64,000 bases of DNA from Chenopodium formosanum (taxonomy: Eukaryota; Streptophyta; Magnoliopsida; Caryophyllales; Amaranthaceae), in NCBI GenBank assembly GCA_024500155.1, contig CM044872.1:55123460-55187459 (forward strand), read 5' to 3'. Shown here one piece after another: positions 13,792 through 27,650 of this stretch. Every line of letters begins with the position of its first letter. The first letter of the stretch is position 1. Both the position numbers and the translations under genes were made by a program. The notes under the pieces were generated by a model. It did not search any database, was not told the origin of the DNA, and saw only the letters and a program-made list of their open reading frames with translations.

Positions 13792-15431
13792 TTAAAAAGG
13801 AGCATCTCCTTCCGGCATGTCCCAGTTATCTTCATCATCCTCTTTTTTCTCAACTTTGCCCACCTCTTCCTTGCCTTGGAATGGGGCACGGAATGGACCA
13901 CGCCTGTTACCAGACGATTTTGAGTGAATAAGTGAACCACATATATATACACAAGAAGCAGAGACAAGAAGAAACACCCCAGGAAACTTCAAACCTTTAC
14001 AACAATTCAATCAGTAAGCTTGATGAAGTTCAAGTTACTAATCAGAGTAATCACAATATGCAAAATCTGAAATCACACAGAATTGCCCCTCATTAGTCCT
14101 CCAGAGCCCTAAAATGCCTCTCTATCAGTTCCTAAGTTCCTCATGATCGATCAATCAATCAATCAAAGCCTTAATCCAAAAAGCTCCTCATGATATGCAT
14201 TTTAAATATATTCACCAGCCCTTGAGTAATCAGAACCATCATGCAAACAACTATTTAGTTCTAAATTCTAAGGAGATGCTCAACGAAAGTATTTGTGATA
14301 TTTGCAACTCTGGCAAAATATGTAATCTGTAGTCTGTAGATAACCAGTTTACATCCAGCATGGTAAATGTGAAGTAATGGAGAATAAGATTTTCCTATAC
14401 TTGCATTCAATGTAGAGAAAATACACAAACAAATTAACAACCAGCTATCATAAGCACACTACAAGCACAAGCCCAACGATTCGTGGCTAAATATTGATGC
14501 TAAACACACCCATGGAATGGATAGACAAGTTAAACAAATCAGTGAACGCGCTCCAGCCACTGCAAATTCACAATTAAACAGTGAACATGAAGACATTGGC
14601 TTTAGTCATGGAGTACTCCGTACTTAACAATATTTTGCTTGAAAGCTTCTAAGAGTTTCCTCTGTTTATCCAATTTGTAATTAGATGAGAGTATTAGACA
14701 ATACAAAATTCCTGAATCAGCTATTGACCTACTATCCTCTTAGTCTGTTACTCAATTCACCTAAGGATTGTTCACTAGCTTAGTCAATTAAAGTCATTGG
14801 TACAAGGATGGAAAGTGTACACAAATACCCGAGATCAAATTCCGTCTACATTACAACTCATTGCGACTCCCTACCATATGCTTATCTTAGCCAATCAATA
14901 TCAACCAACATAACACTTAGCAGCTTATAAAAACCACAACCAAATTATAAAAATATCATATTATATAAACATAAATAAATAGAAAATAGGAAAGGACCTT
15001 CGACGACTGTTACGCTTAGCAGCTTCACGATGCTTACGCTTCTCCTTATCCTGCTTATTCTCAAAGAAACGACGTCGTTTACACTCCTGAATAACCCCAG
15101 CTCGCATAACCTCTCTCCTAAATCGATTAAGAAGCCTTTCTTCAGGTTCATTATCATCCACCAAAACCTGAACATTATAAGCTGATCTGAAGTAAAGGGT
15201 GTTTGAATACGCAAGAGATGGGCATACAACCGCCATTACATCACCTGGGTTTTCTTCATTCTTTGAAATTGCTCCATTTTCATGTTTTTTAGGGGAGGAG
15301 AGAGAAAGAGAATTCAATTGGGAGGAGAGAGGATTTAGGTTGGGGAATTTGGGGTTGGAAGGAGGAGGATGTGAGGTGATTGATTGAAAAAGAGGAGAGA
15401 GAAAATTGAGAAGAGATGAGGATGAAGCCAT
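13792..15431 (-). CDS. RPS21 (GHS1): 30S ribosomal protein bS21c, chloroplast
   Basis: Small-subunit protein of the plastid ribosome, encoded in the nucleus. Two exons, 15431-14998 and 13903-13792, join in phase to 181 residues. Residues 1 to about 60 are rich in Ser, Pro and Asn and form a plausible transit peptide. The bS21 core covers about 86-145 with the family pattern of an N-terminal strand (NVQVLVDDNEPEE), RRF/RRE helices and a very basic Lys/Arg stretch. A plant-specific acidic tail of about 30 residues (DDEDNW region) follows in exon 2. The exon 1 donor is a weak AG-GTCC, but the frame and the Arg-rich join fit well. The Arabidopsis counterpart is GHS1 (At3g27160). The nearby miR2111-regulated F-box gene at 28.5 kb matches the Arabidopsis neighbour At3g27150. 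Confidence 0.93.
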
Positions 15432-16766
15432 GGATAACTAACAGGCTATACTGATTAGTGAGTCACAGAAAGAGGAAAGAAGAGGAAGGTTCATGGTTTT
15501 TATATTGTTGGATAGAATTCTTGGAGGATAAATGGATAGTATTGTATTTTAAGTCATTTGGGTTGGGCCGGGACGGGCCGGACCAGTATGGATAACAGAT
15601 ATGGGTTGCTTTAGGGCTGACAATCCCTGATCCAACCCGACCCGAAGTTATTGAGAGAAACCCGAACCCGACCCAACCAACTCGAATTCGATCTGATTTG
15701 ACCCAAATTTCATATTTCATAATAATATTAAGTTTTACACTATTTTTAATAGTTTCTAAGCTAACCCGAAATCTAACCCGAAGCCAACTTGCTGACCCAA
15801 ATTGCCACCCCTAGTTGCTTTAAATAGTTCAAACCCAGTGCGGCAGTGAGAACTAAGGTAGAAGGTGACCGACCACGGTCCAACCTAAGGATCCGAAATA
15901 AGACTTGTTTTTCCAATAAAATTGTGGCTTCTCAACTCGAATGGTTGGGTCAGCTTTTTAAAATGTATTTAGTCGCATACTAGGTTGATTTTTTCTCCGT
16001 GTATAAATTATAAAATATAAATAAATGAGATTATTTGGATGATGTTTTAAAAAAAAAAAAAAAAAAAAAAAAATACTTACTAAAAAAACTATGGTACGGA
16101 CCAATAAGGGCAATAACTAATAAGTCAGAATCAATATATATTTAGAAGTTAAAGTAGCCTGTAGTTTAGTTTACAGTCTAATTTGGCTAGGGCTCAAGCT
16201 GACATTTCTTGGACTACAGACTACAGTTGCATTGAGCCAATTGTTTGGGACACTATGTTTATCATGAATATGTCTCAAAATAAAATAAAGAAAACTTTAC
16301 GATTTTATGCAATGGATAGTAACCTAAATCTTGAGACCAAGTAGCATAAGTCTATACAAAAAGCTCCTCCGATACTTGAAACCAATTAGCATAAGTCACA
16401 GAAATATCTGTAGTTCCACGATGAAAATTGAACTGATTTTATCTTAGGGTAAAATGAAGCTTAGAATATGAAGATACAAAGTACAAACAGCACAAGTCTC
16501 AATTCAGCTGCAGAGGAAGACCAGCCAGACAGCCAGTAAGCTAATCAAGTTATACGACATGCTACATGACATCGATATTGATCTTGTAACTGAATACGTA
16601 GTACATGCTCAAAGATTATCTCTTAGCCTTTCTTCACATAAACACTCACTAATTCAAGCTATCAGCATGATGGTGTGTACCTTATTGCTACAGTCCTTTA
16701 ATAACAAAACTAAACCATCTCATATTTTGCTAAATGCAAGTCATTCCCAAAATAGTGAGCAGATGT
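15432..16766. other. Intergenic with low-complexity CCCGACCC-type repeat and poly-A
   Basis: Between the bS21c start and the TRAPPC2L stop. The stretch about 15555-15815 is dense in GGGTTGGGCCGGG / AACCCGACCCG words, typical of decayed plant repeats. A run of 25 A lies at 16049-16073. The part from about 16,300 should include the TRAPPC2L 3' untranslated region. No gene is seen. Confidence 0.45.
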
Positions 16767-19700
16767 TCACCCAGTTGAACCTAACCCAAAGGACTTGACA
16801 ACATTGCTGACACTTTCAGCAAATGTTCGAGAGGTTATCTTTTTACCGGGTACGTGGAAAGGATTTGAAACTGCATCCACATAAGCTTCATGAAATTTCC
16901 TGAAGAACTGTTTTCAACCAAAATACACACGATCAGCTAAAAAACCCTTCATTCAGTTAACAGGAAACACAAATGGTTTCAAAAAAAATCAAAACAGGAA
17001 ACACAAACATAATATGTGCAAGTGGCCAAGTGAGAAATATAATACTACATATATACAAGTGGCCGAGTGTGCAACTCTCTGAATGAATCCACCAGGATCC
17101 TTTGTAATGAGAAAGCACCAAAATCCATTATAAAGCTCCAAACAAAGTCATACTGAGTTTATTGGACAAATACTCTCATTTAATACACAATGAAATCATC
17201 ATAGTAGCTTGTCATCCAAGGAGATGATTTAAATGGAATAGAGAGCAGACAAGCTGAAAACTCAGGCACCACCTACTAAACCAGTCATTTGATTTTGTTT
17301 CATAATGAAACTACACAGCTTGAGCTTGACAATCAATAACAGATCACAGAGCACAGCTTCCTTGGGTAGATAAATGAAACAATGACTCCTAGATGCACAA
17401 GCACCAAATTGATTAACCTTAACTCAGCCGCACACACCAGAAATCCTCAAAGCTAGCGATATCCACTATTCTACAATGCTAACCCACATTTTTTCCTATA
17501 CCAAGTAGAGTTATTACCAAGTGCAACAAAATTACGAATGAACACCTAGTGAAAAAAGGAGACTTTATATAATGCACCACATGATGGACAAAAGGCACAA
17601 TGTAAAGCAACTTCAAGCACGGCTTTTATTTGGCAAAGTTTCCAAGCTTATTGTATATACTTAATACTTACAATTCTCACATCAGCATCTCTGACCTCTA
17701 AATCAGTTGTCACCAAAATGAACTTCACCTTAGTGTTAGCCAAATAGCCATACCTACAAGCAACAAAAGGTTGACTTCATCAGTATCATTATTTCGGCTG
17801 CCAAAACCACACTATAAGCAAATTGACAGTCCATCTTGGCATAACTCAAGAGGAAAGATGCCTACACTTTGTAATTCTCAGTTGGGTAAAGCAGACCTAA
17901 AAATGATTCATTCAGCACAGGCCCAGATTTCTTGGGATTGTTCACTGAGATGTAATAGTAAGTCAGATAACATAAACTCAATAAATTAGTCAAGCATGAA
18001 TTCCACAATTAGTGGCAGAAACATGATTAAATTATCTCCATACATCAAATGGTTATGGTACTGTCAACCACAGTAAGAATATAAAAATTAAAAAAAAATC
18101 CATCCTTCTATTCATACACTAAGACATCAGAACACCTGGATAAATGTGAATATCAAGCTATCTGCATTTTATCAGCACAATTAAAACTTCAATCAACTTG
18201 AACAAGAAATTTAGGATTAAACACTAATTGAATAAACATGACAAAAGACCAAAAAATTGAAACCAAAGGTGCATCTGAATATTAGACGACCAAAAGAAAA
18301 GCATTAGGGTTGTTCTTACAAAAGACAATACTAAGTAATAGAGTATCATACTATGTGACCAATGACTTGTAACTTATCTAATTTAAATGCGTAACATAAT
18401 ACACATTGTCAGTGCCTCTACTTTATTCATGTACTCTCTCTCATCATTTCTTCAAAATCCAACTAATCCATCGATTCAAAGGGCAACTTTTCAAGGTTAT
18501 CATAACTTCATAAGTGACCTTTCCAATATATGAGTGCAATTTGCAATAACACTGAAAGGACAACAATCTAATTCCGATTTATGGTGTTAATAATTTAGGC
18601 TAATATTGGTTACTCTTTAAACGTGAGTGGGATGATAAAATGATAATCCATACTTAAAGGGGTGACTTTTGAAACTAAAAAAGGTAAATTCAATATAGTT
18701 ATATATATCCATGCTATGATAATTTACGAGATTCTAATCCTCTATGTTTTTGTTGTTTGGCAGACAATGGAAGTAACCAAGGCTTCTTTATTTCCTTCTT
18801 TGTATTGTTCTATGAAATGTAGCTCTCACTTTTAATCAAATAAAAACAAATCCAACATATAGTAGTTGGAAGCAATATGTAGTGAATAGTTAGATGTTCA
18901 GTCACGAAATTTTAAAAGAACAAGAGAGCAAGAGATATACTGTAAATTCTGATGGGTCTCATGTTGGAATCTCCTACAAAAATAATGATTACCTCGTACA
19001 TCTAATTCCTACATTCAAGCAGCAATGTTTCACACACTAAAAGGGCGCGGAAAAGGCTAAATTCAACAACAAAATCTGTGATTGAAATCCAAATTTCAAC
19101 AAACCATACATAACCTTGGCTCCAATCAGGCAATCCAAACCTGAAACCTAAAGTCCCTACATTCGGAAATGCCTATCAAATCTAGGGTAATGGTTTTTCC
19201 AGCTACAGCAAAGAACTAACCACCAAATCAAATCTCAACTCTAAAATCCAACCTTTTATGTTCAATCCATAAATGAAACCCAAAACCTTAAAATTTTCCT
19301 ACTTGCAACCTATGTTACTCATACTCGGGTCCGGCTTGAGTACTCTGTCAAAAAATTTCCATGAGTTTGACCCTAAATGAAGTGTCCAACTGTCCATATT
19401 CAAAACCCTCGTCGGATTAGATCAATCCGGCAAGGGGTACTACATCTAAATTGAAGAGTCCAAGTAACATAATAACATTCAACACAACCCAGATAAATAA
19501 ATAAGCAAATTATGAGCTAAAAATCATCCAAATTAAGAAATCGAATAAAGAAAATCGTAAAGACAAAAGGGACCTCGTTCGTCAATAGAATCAAGTGAGC
19601 AGTGAACAATGTGATGAAGCTTGAGTGCATCATTATCATCACCCCCAGTAAAACTTTGAATGTAGAGAGGATTATTCTGCCAAAATCACCCTAATATTCA

Positions 19701-19820
19701 ATTTAATTTGCCCAGAAATTAATAAAAAGCCAGAAATATAGTTAATTAAGTTGATCAAATTTGATAATGAAAGAGAGAGAATGAGACCTGGTGACCGACG
19801 ACTGCTACACAGACGATCAT
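16767..19820 (-). CDS. TRAPPC2L: Trafficking protein particle complex subunit 2-like protein (TRAPPC2L)
   Basis: Small longin/sedlin-fold subunit of TRAPP complexes, which tether vesicles and regulate Rab GTPases at the ER-Golgi and Golgi. Five exons join in phase: 19820-19788, 19676-19574, 17944-17866, 17753-17672 and 16907-16767, giving 145 residues. The first exon codes for only 11 residues (MIVCVAVVGHQ). Family landmarks are NNPLYIQSF, the LGLLYPTENYKVYGYL segment, KVKFILVTTDLEVRDADVR and a final FFRKFHEAYVDAVSNPF. The length fits the plant family of about 140 residues. Intron 2 is 1.6 kb. It resembles Arabidopsis At2g20930 (from memory). A Stowaway MITE sits about 125 bases upstream of the start codon, so the promoter must overlap or bypass it. 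Confidence 0.92.
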
Positions 19821-22800
19821 CTCCAAAACACTGCCGGATTCCTTCGTGTACGGCGGTATAAATTAGTCGGAGGGTTGGAGCTGGGAAGACGAAAGATTAT
19901 GTTTGGAAGTGGGCTGTAAAAATGAGAATGGAAATAATTTAATACTCCCTCCATTTTCCATTTCGGGTATTGGGGTTGATGGAAAAATTGGAGGAGAGAA
20001 AATATATGTTGGGTTCACTAGGTAAGGAAAATTAATCAAATATTGTAAAAGTTTTTCAAATAAGGAAATGAAGCAAGTATTTAAAAACGGCCGCAAATAA
20101 AAAGTAAAGTAATTATTTAAAAATGGAGTGAGTACATGTAATGATTTTTACGTGTGTTTCTATCTAAATTTCTAATTTTATACAGTATACTTAAAAATCG
20201 GGCCGGACCGGGCCTTACCATAATTTCTCGTGCCCAAATCCGCAGAAAAATAACAGCCTTGTCAGGCCAAAACGGGCTTTTTGGGTTGGGTTCGGACTTT
20301 TTTACTAAAATTGCGTTTTTAGGCTTTTCCAAATCCGCCCTATTTTCGAGCAGGATCGGATCGAGCCGATGTTGATCACCTTATATGTAGCCGTAAAGCT
20401 ATGTATAACATTACTTTTAGTTTAATTATTATCTAAAAAAAATTATTGTCAAAGCAAGTTCAAGTAGTTCTTTTGCGCTACCTTACAAGTTTTACAACCC
20501 TTGCGAATTTGCCCTTTGGCGTATTCTTCTTCTACGACAAATGTTCTTAGCTCATGTTTTGTGGTTTAATTTCATACTAACTTTCTTAAAGAGATTTGTA
20601 TTTACCCATTAATTAATACTTGCATAATAATGAAAGTGGAGTACAATATAAAAGAATATTCCTACGAAGGTAGCAAAATCCTTCTTTTCATCGTAGTTAT
20701 AAAATGTTTATAGAAAAGTCTGGAGTAAGTTAGTTAAGGTAGCTAGGTGAGTATTGTATGATCTTGTTTGCCAATCAAATGTTAGCTCGTTTACTTGAAT
20801 TGGCTGAGTAGCTGGTTGATATAATTCATAATAGTTGTTTGTGTATGTATGTTTTTAGTTAGGCATTGTGTTGTTAGCATTATTTGTTTTTAGATATGTA
20901 CGATAAATGAGATATTAATTGACTCTAAGTTGCTAACTAATACTGATAATCGGTGTATTTTATTATTAAATAAAAGGGACTAACTTTATCATATTAATTG
21001 GAACAATTAACCAATTAATTGCTCCCATTAGCCTTTTTTATTTGGCTGAAAGCCCTTTATCAAGATTTGATTTTTGTCCATGGCAAAAAATTATAAGCCA
21101 AAAATCATTAAAAAAACCCAATCAAGAGTCTTATTGTACACAACTACTTACCAAACAAGGCGCTTTTTTAATTTGATCAAATCATCTTCTCAATTCAATT
21201 TCTACAATTTTTTTTCAAAATTGTTGGCATCAACAAAATTAGGTTTCATACAACTTTATCCATCCTATCATGCTTAATTCTTAATTAGTAGAAATTAACT
21301 TAAGGTGCAGTGGCAACAATCTACCTATAAAATGTTGACACAACTAAGACAACGACCGTATTATTATTGTTTTAATTAGTATAAAGCCGAAAATTATGTG
21401 CTTAGATTATATACGTATACATGATAAAAAGCCAAATAATCCACGACTTACACTAATCCGCCGCATATTAGCTATGGAAGCCTCTTAATTAAAATAATTA
21501 GAGATAAAGGCAGTTAAAAAAAGAAGCCTTATCCAATCAACTCCCATTTTTGAGTTTGGGACGTGTCGATATCGTTGCTAATGATCTTGATTAATTAAGT
21601 TAATTAGCCAGCCAAATTACTTTAATTATATCGTACATGCATGCCTTTCTACATATACTTGGATTTGATATGATATTAAATGTTATTATGGGCTTATGTT
21701 ACAATGATTGGATTAGAAGCTACCACTACACTAGAGAATTATAGAGGTTGCGTATCTGATTTTTTCATATTTATACCATTAAGGAATTTATGCTAAACCA
21801 GAAGCTTCCTCAATCAAATATGTATATGTAAAAAAAAAATTCATATTCGAACCTTGTTATACTGGCATGGTTCTAGTGATTAGGGGGAGTTCCGGAATTC
21901 CAGGTGACACGTACATGTTCTTAGAAACGCTTTAATTTTAATATATAATTAATTATTTAAGATTTTCGAGCAATGTAAAAATCAATTTAAGCTCGATCAG
22001 AATAGGTGCTTCTCAAGTTCAAAATAGTGAGCAATGATATAATTACTAGAATAAATAAAGGAGAGAGAAGTATATAAAAAAAAAGTTATAAGAACATAAT
22101 AAACCAGCTAATTAGCTAGTGAATTAGTAATCTTTACAATTTCTATCCATGTATGTAATTTTTATAACTTTTGTAATACATACGTACTCTAGAATAAATT
22201 TTCGTAATAATTGTATACCTAAGCTATATGATATATATATGAGGTATATGACATATTTATTGCTCGTACTAATTTGCAAATATTACATGGAAAAACTATA
22301 TATGAAGTATTAGTTGAATATATGCATCCTAATAGTACACTAAGTATGATGCATTGGTCGATTTGATCAATTACGTACACCATGATGCCATATACCAACT
22401 TATATCGTCACTTGTTATTACAACCCTCCTTTATTTTCTCTCTCACGAATCAGAAAGATATCACAACTACTATGAAGAACCATATTTTTTAATAATATAG
22501 CATAAAGAACTTATTATTAATTATTATACATAGATAATTTATTTTGATGTGAACTAATTAAAGAGTATAATATAGATAATGGAATATAGAGAAATAACTC
22601 AAAGATGGTATATTCATGTAGTTCTTACAAAAGTGCCCAAGGATATTCGACTTTTTCTTGCCTTGAAATTTATTTATTGGTTGATTATAAATTGTGGAAG
22701 TGGCGGTTTAATTCTTGCTAATATAATTTAAAACAAAGTTGTTGGGTGCGTTAACTTTTTTTGTTTTTTGATAAGTTGTGTCATCATGTGTCGTGTAATT

Positions 22801-24666
22801 GTGTTTGTATAGTTTCCTACTTGAGTTCTACTTCTTCGTGTTACTCTTTAAATGAGCATGGAAAAATTTAAGTGTTGATACTTGATAGTGTTGATACTTG
22901 ATAGTTATATGGATCGGAAGAAGATAAAGGAAGATAATAAAATATTCAGTTACGCAATATATTAAGGAGAATAATGTGTACCAAGTCATATATTTAGTAT
23001 TTAATTATTTAGTGATATAAAATTGGCCTACTTGCAATTAATAATGAAATCAGTTTAACCATCATGCTTGATCTAGAACTTATATGTACTTCGTATATAT
23101 TATAGAACAACTATTCCTATATCAACTTTCTCCTACTAAAACATCAAGTTTGGGGTGGCTTCGATCATATGCGTGTTAAATGGGTGTCAATGAATTTATT
23201 TAGACCAAAGTTAATGTTTTAATTTTGTTGAACAAAGGTAGCGATTTAATTAATGGAACAAAATTGATATTTCATGGACTTATACTTCACTCTCCTACAA
23301 TAAGTTTTTAGGATGAATGGGTGCATGCAATAAGCTTATCTATCCATGCAAATTCGATAGATAGTATCATGTTGTTTAGATAAGTTCATATATACATATA
23401 TATTTCTATAATTCATTCAAACGATAAATGAAAATAAATAAATAAATAAATAAAAAATAAAAAAAATTACTATTTATATACAAAGCAAATCTAAAAAAGC
23501 AAAGAAATCACTAAAATTACCTAGTATAGTTGTTATATTCCTTGCCACACATAAAGTGTTTATCACAAAGGTTTGATGATTATGGTCGTTTATGGAGTAT
23601 AATTATAAATTTCTAAAATTTGTTCTTTTTTGCATTGTTGACAAATAATTAAGTGTCAAAATTAAGTAAAGTTTGTAATTAATTAATTAAGTGGTCCAAA
23701 GGCTCATAGTAAAGCTGACTAAGCATTGGGGACCTTTTCTCCATTGAATCTCTTTCATCCTCCAATACTTGAAAACCCCTCCAAATTTGACTAAATTCCT
23801 ATTCATAATTCACCAATCATCATAATCATCTCATGCTTGAAAAAAAAGTTTGGGAGTTTCCCTCCTAAGATTGAATTTAGTTAAATTGCGGCCACCAACT
23901 TTTATGGAATATTTTCAGAAAATGTATTTAATTTAAATCAACACTCAAAGAGGAAAAATATTTACAAAATAACCCAAATAGTAAAAAAATAAAAAATAAA
24001 AAATAAAAAAAAAATTTAAGGCCTTTGAAAGTGACATAGGCGTCGTTCTTTTGAACTTATTTTTCAATTCAGTTAAGTTAATTTTGTTCATAATTTCACT
24101 TCAATTTAGACTAATTCAAACCCATCACAATTCACAACTAAAGGCTCCTATTTATAGTGTCTATTGTATTTTTGTTTTGTGAGCATTCCTTACTATACAA
24201 ACTTTTAATGGTCTTGTCTATCTTACTTGTAATTTGTAGTTTCTCAAGATCAATAAAAAAAAGTTGCTCTTGTATGTCATCTGTGAATGTGTAAAATACG
24301 GGTTCGGGCCACACACTCCCCCCTCACATATATCTACTCAATTTGGCCCGGTGAACTTTAATAAGCTATTTAGGGTCTCATAGTGGGTCTGATTCTGATA
24401 CCATGTTAAATACAGGCCTAAATCGTATTCTCAATTAAGAAAAATAGTTTACTTTACAAGTCCAAAAGAAGTTCCATTTCAAAATCATATGACAATAGGA
24501 GGATTAACTCCTTAGCCTTATAAAGTGATTACCCCTCGCTTTTTTCAACCAATTTGAGACACTTATATGTGGTTATAAACTTATAATTGGGAGGTTTATT
24601 CTTCAACAAAATGCAAATAGCACATCGTTAAATTTATTGTTTCTTAAATTCGTTATAATTATAATA
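19821..24666. other. Long AT-rich intergenic region
   Basis: About 4.8 kb without a recognisable gene. It includes a MITE at 19945-20132 and a GGGCC-rich repeat at about 20190-20365. A doubled TGTTGATACTTGATAG lies near 22875-22900, with simple A/T repeats near 23435 and 23985. The open frames at 20154-20375 and 21074-21277 lack domain features. Confidence 0.45.
19945..20132. mobile_element. Stowaway-type MITE in the TRAPPC2L promoter
   Basis: It begins CTCCCTCCATTTT and ends AAAATGGAGTGAG, inverted copies with one or two changes, flanked by TA at 19943-19944 and 20133-20134. The length is 188 bases. It has no coding capacity. Confidence 0.75.
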
Positions 24667-24921
24667 CTCCCTTTATTTTTTTTATTTGCATCAATTTGAC
24701 CGGCACATTTATCGAGACGCAACTTTGATCATTAACATCTTTAATTGTTAATTAGTAAAAATTACAACAAAATTATATTATGAAACTAGACATTATGACA
24801 AATCTAATGATATATTATATAATAACAATTATTTATTTTATAAAGGTGAAAAATTTAAGTCAATCATGGTATGTGAATAGTGCAAAAATCTAAGTGATAC
24901 ATTTAAAAAAAACGGAGGGAG
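24667..24921. mobile_element. Stowaway-type MITE
   Basis: It starts CTCCCTTTATTTTT and ends AAAAACGGAGGGAG with TA on both sides (24665-24666 and 24922-24923). The length is 255 bases. It is noncoding. Confidence 0.75.
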
Positions 24922-25310
24922 TAGCATTTATTTTATCATAATCATATTACTAAAAAGTATATGCTCGAAAGCTAACAATTCCTCTATTTCACTAAATTTG
25001 CAATACTTGTACGGTGGAGCTGGCTTAGCTCGATATCAATTAAGAAACTTAATTTTTTTTATTTTAATTTTTTTTAAAAAGTTGGGGATGATATTAAAAT
25101 ATAAAAATTTTGGGGATGGTATTAAAAAATCAAAATAAACGGTTTGTCACTTTTAACCCTTTTTCTTCCAAATAAAAATGGAATCCATCACTGTTCACTG
25201 CCCATAAATAGTTGGCTGTGTTTTTCTCCACTAAAATATTCTAATTCGACGGAAATTGCCGTTCTCATGTCTCATAAATTACAGACTATTTTAATGGTGA
25301 AAAAGCCAAA

Positions 25311-26670
25311 GGCCCTGTTTGGGAGAAAGCTGAAAGCTGAAACTGATTGAGTTAGCTGATTTTGACTAACTGATTTTATTAACTGATTTGACTAATTTAT
25401 TGTATTAACTGATTTTATAAGGGGCTGTTTGGTTCAGACGGGGTAAACGGAATGGAATCAAGAAAGGGATTGAGGGGGAAAGGAAATGATACCCTTTGAT
25501 GTAGTATGTTGTTTGGTTACATAAGTAATAAGTTGTCTTCCACCACTTCTGAAAAAAACTTCCAGTCTTCTCATCCCTCATATTAATGGAGCACCATCCA
25601 CACCTCCAGCCTTGATCCCTTCCCAGCCCTATTCTCACCGCCACTTGTTCACACCGCCACCTTCACGTCGCTGTCCCTCTAAGGCCCCATAACCGACATT
25701 TTCTCTCTCATCTTATTCTAGTACCTCCACCATGAAATATATATACTTGTAAAATTAAAGGTTTTGAAGGTCAAATTCACCCTTAAAAACTCTGGAGTTT
25801 TTATGGGTGTATTTGACCATCTAAAGCCATATTTGATGATATAACAAGGTAATTTTTTCACTTATAATTTATTTTTAATTTTAAAATTAGTAGTAATTGG
25901 GAGGTTGTATGTGGTTTTTCTGGTGGTGGTGAGGCTTCGGGGTGGTTGTGGTGGTTTTGATTAATGGTTGTGGTTGTATCATGGTAGTTTCAAAGTGGTT
26001 TCGTAGAGCGTTGGAATTGTAGGGGCGTTCGAAGGTGGGGTCGTCGGTGATGGTGACGGCTACGGTGGGGTCGTCGGTGGGGACGGTTGTAGTAGTGGGA
26101 GGTTTCCGGTAGACCAAGTCAGGTGGTGGTGTATGTTTTAATGGTGGTCAAAGTTGGTTATGGTTGTTGGGTGTAGAGGATTTTGGGGTAATGGATGATT
26201 CCCTTGGGGGGGCTGGGGAATCATGATGGAAGGAAATTGGGTAATTAGAGGGGAAAGGGAATGATTAAATTAGACAAACAAACAACATGAAAGGGAATCA
26301 TAGCTGTTGATTCCCATTCCGTTTCTTGAAACCCCCCAACCAAACGCCCCCTAAAAGTGTTTGGTAAATAGCTAATAGCTTAAAGGTGATTGAGTATGTG
26401 AAATGACCAATAAGCTAATTGTGGGGTAGGTAGTTTAGATAAGATTTTAAATTAAATGAGGTTATAAGTGTCATTTCACAATAATTAATGAATAAGCTAA
26501 TTGAAAAAACTCCTAAAATGAGCTTTTTCAAAAAGAGCTTATTTAGTGGAATAAGCTCTTTCAATAAGCTTACTACCTAACACTTGTATTAGCTTGTTTG
26601 ACTAGTCAATCAGCTAAAGTTAGTCAAATAAGCTAATTTACCCCCAATAAGCTTACTACCAAACATGGCC
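25311..26670. mobile_element. Non-autonomous DNA transposon interrupted by a second one
   Basis: The left end GGCCCTGTTTGG and the right end CCAAACATGGCC are inverted copies. The subterminal parts are full of AGCTGATT / AATAAGCT words that pair between the two sides. The middle is displaced by the element at 25421-26351. The target duplication is not clear. The class could be hAT or Harbinger. Confidence 0.6.
25421..26351. mobile_element. Tourist/Harbinger-like element nested in 25311-26670
   Basis: The ends GGGGCTGTTTGG and CCAAACGCCCCC are flanked by TAA (25418-25420 and 26352-26354). Inner inverted words include ACGGAATGGAATCAAG against its inverse CTTGAAACGGAATGG with changes. The interior has a GTGGTGG-rich stretch that yields a Thr/Pro-rich spurious frame. 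No transposase is seen. The length is 931 bases. Confidence 0.65.
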
Positions 26671-27650
26671 AAAGTTTTTGCAGAATTTTGGACCAACCTA
26701 AACCCCCATTAAAATAACCCAAAAAAATTTAAATTTAATTGAAAACTTTTTCACTAATTTACTATTAATGGGTTGAATTTTATAGATTCACTTAAAAATT
26801 AATAGCCACCATTCCCACTAATTATAATTCCCCTTTTTCACAAATACTTAAACTCTTTAAATTTTCTTGTTTTACTCTCAATCTTCTTTTTCATGGCATC
26901 TCAACCTCCATTGATGATTTCTTTCTTCTCTAAAGCCCTGTTTGTTTCTCTGCAATTAATTTCTTCCTAAATAAATTAATCAAAAATTAAATAAAAATTA
27001 CCCCTTTACTCCATTTTTCTTCTGTTGACTTATTTGGTACGCTTCTCTCTTTCTCTCTCTAATTTTTGATGTTTTTAATTAAGGGTAATGAATGGGTAAT
27101 TAATTATTTTCAACATTTCCTAAGTAATATCTTTGACTGTTTTGTATTGGTGGGTATCTTGTCTTTCAATCTTTGTTGATTCTTAACATTTATTTATATA
27201 AACATATATAAATAGTAGTCTTACTAGTCTAAACTTTATTTTAGTATGTGGGTCTTTGGGATTTGATGGAAATAATTAAGCTAATTAGGAATCACTAATC
27301 ATCATTTGCTTCTTAATCTCCTTTTTTCTGATTTGGGTATGGTCTAATATCCTTCTAATTAGCTGTAATAATGATTATTATATTATATGTACTTCATTAG
27401 TCTTTAATCCTATAGTTTAGTTGTATAATTTTTATTTTTAATCTGTTAGCACATTAGAAAATATTTGATCTAATGTTTTATAACCCTAGCTTGTATGAAA
27501 TTAAATTGGGTAATAGAATTGAATATTTTGTTAGAGTGTAATATATATGTCTGATTTCTCAGGCAATCTGTGGTTGTTTGTTTCTTGTTTGGATTATCTT
27601 CAGCGTAATTGCCTTTTTAGCTGTTTATCACTCTCAATTTAATCTTGTAA

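Noticed and set aside
25887..26117. Thr/Pro-rich 76-codon frame on the minus strand
   Set aside because: It is the reverse reading of a GTGGTGG-rich stretch inside a nested non-autonomous transposon; no domain, no start context and no conserved splice sites.
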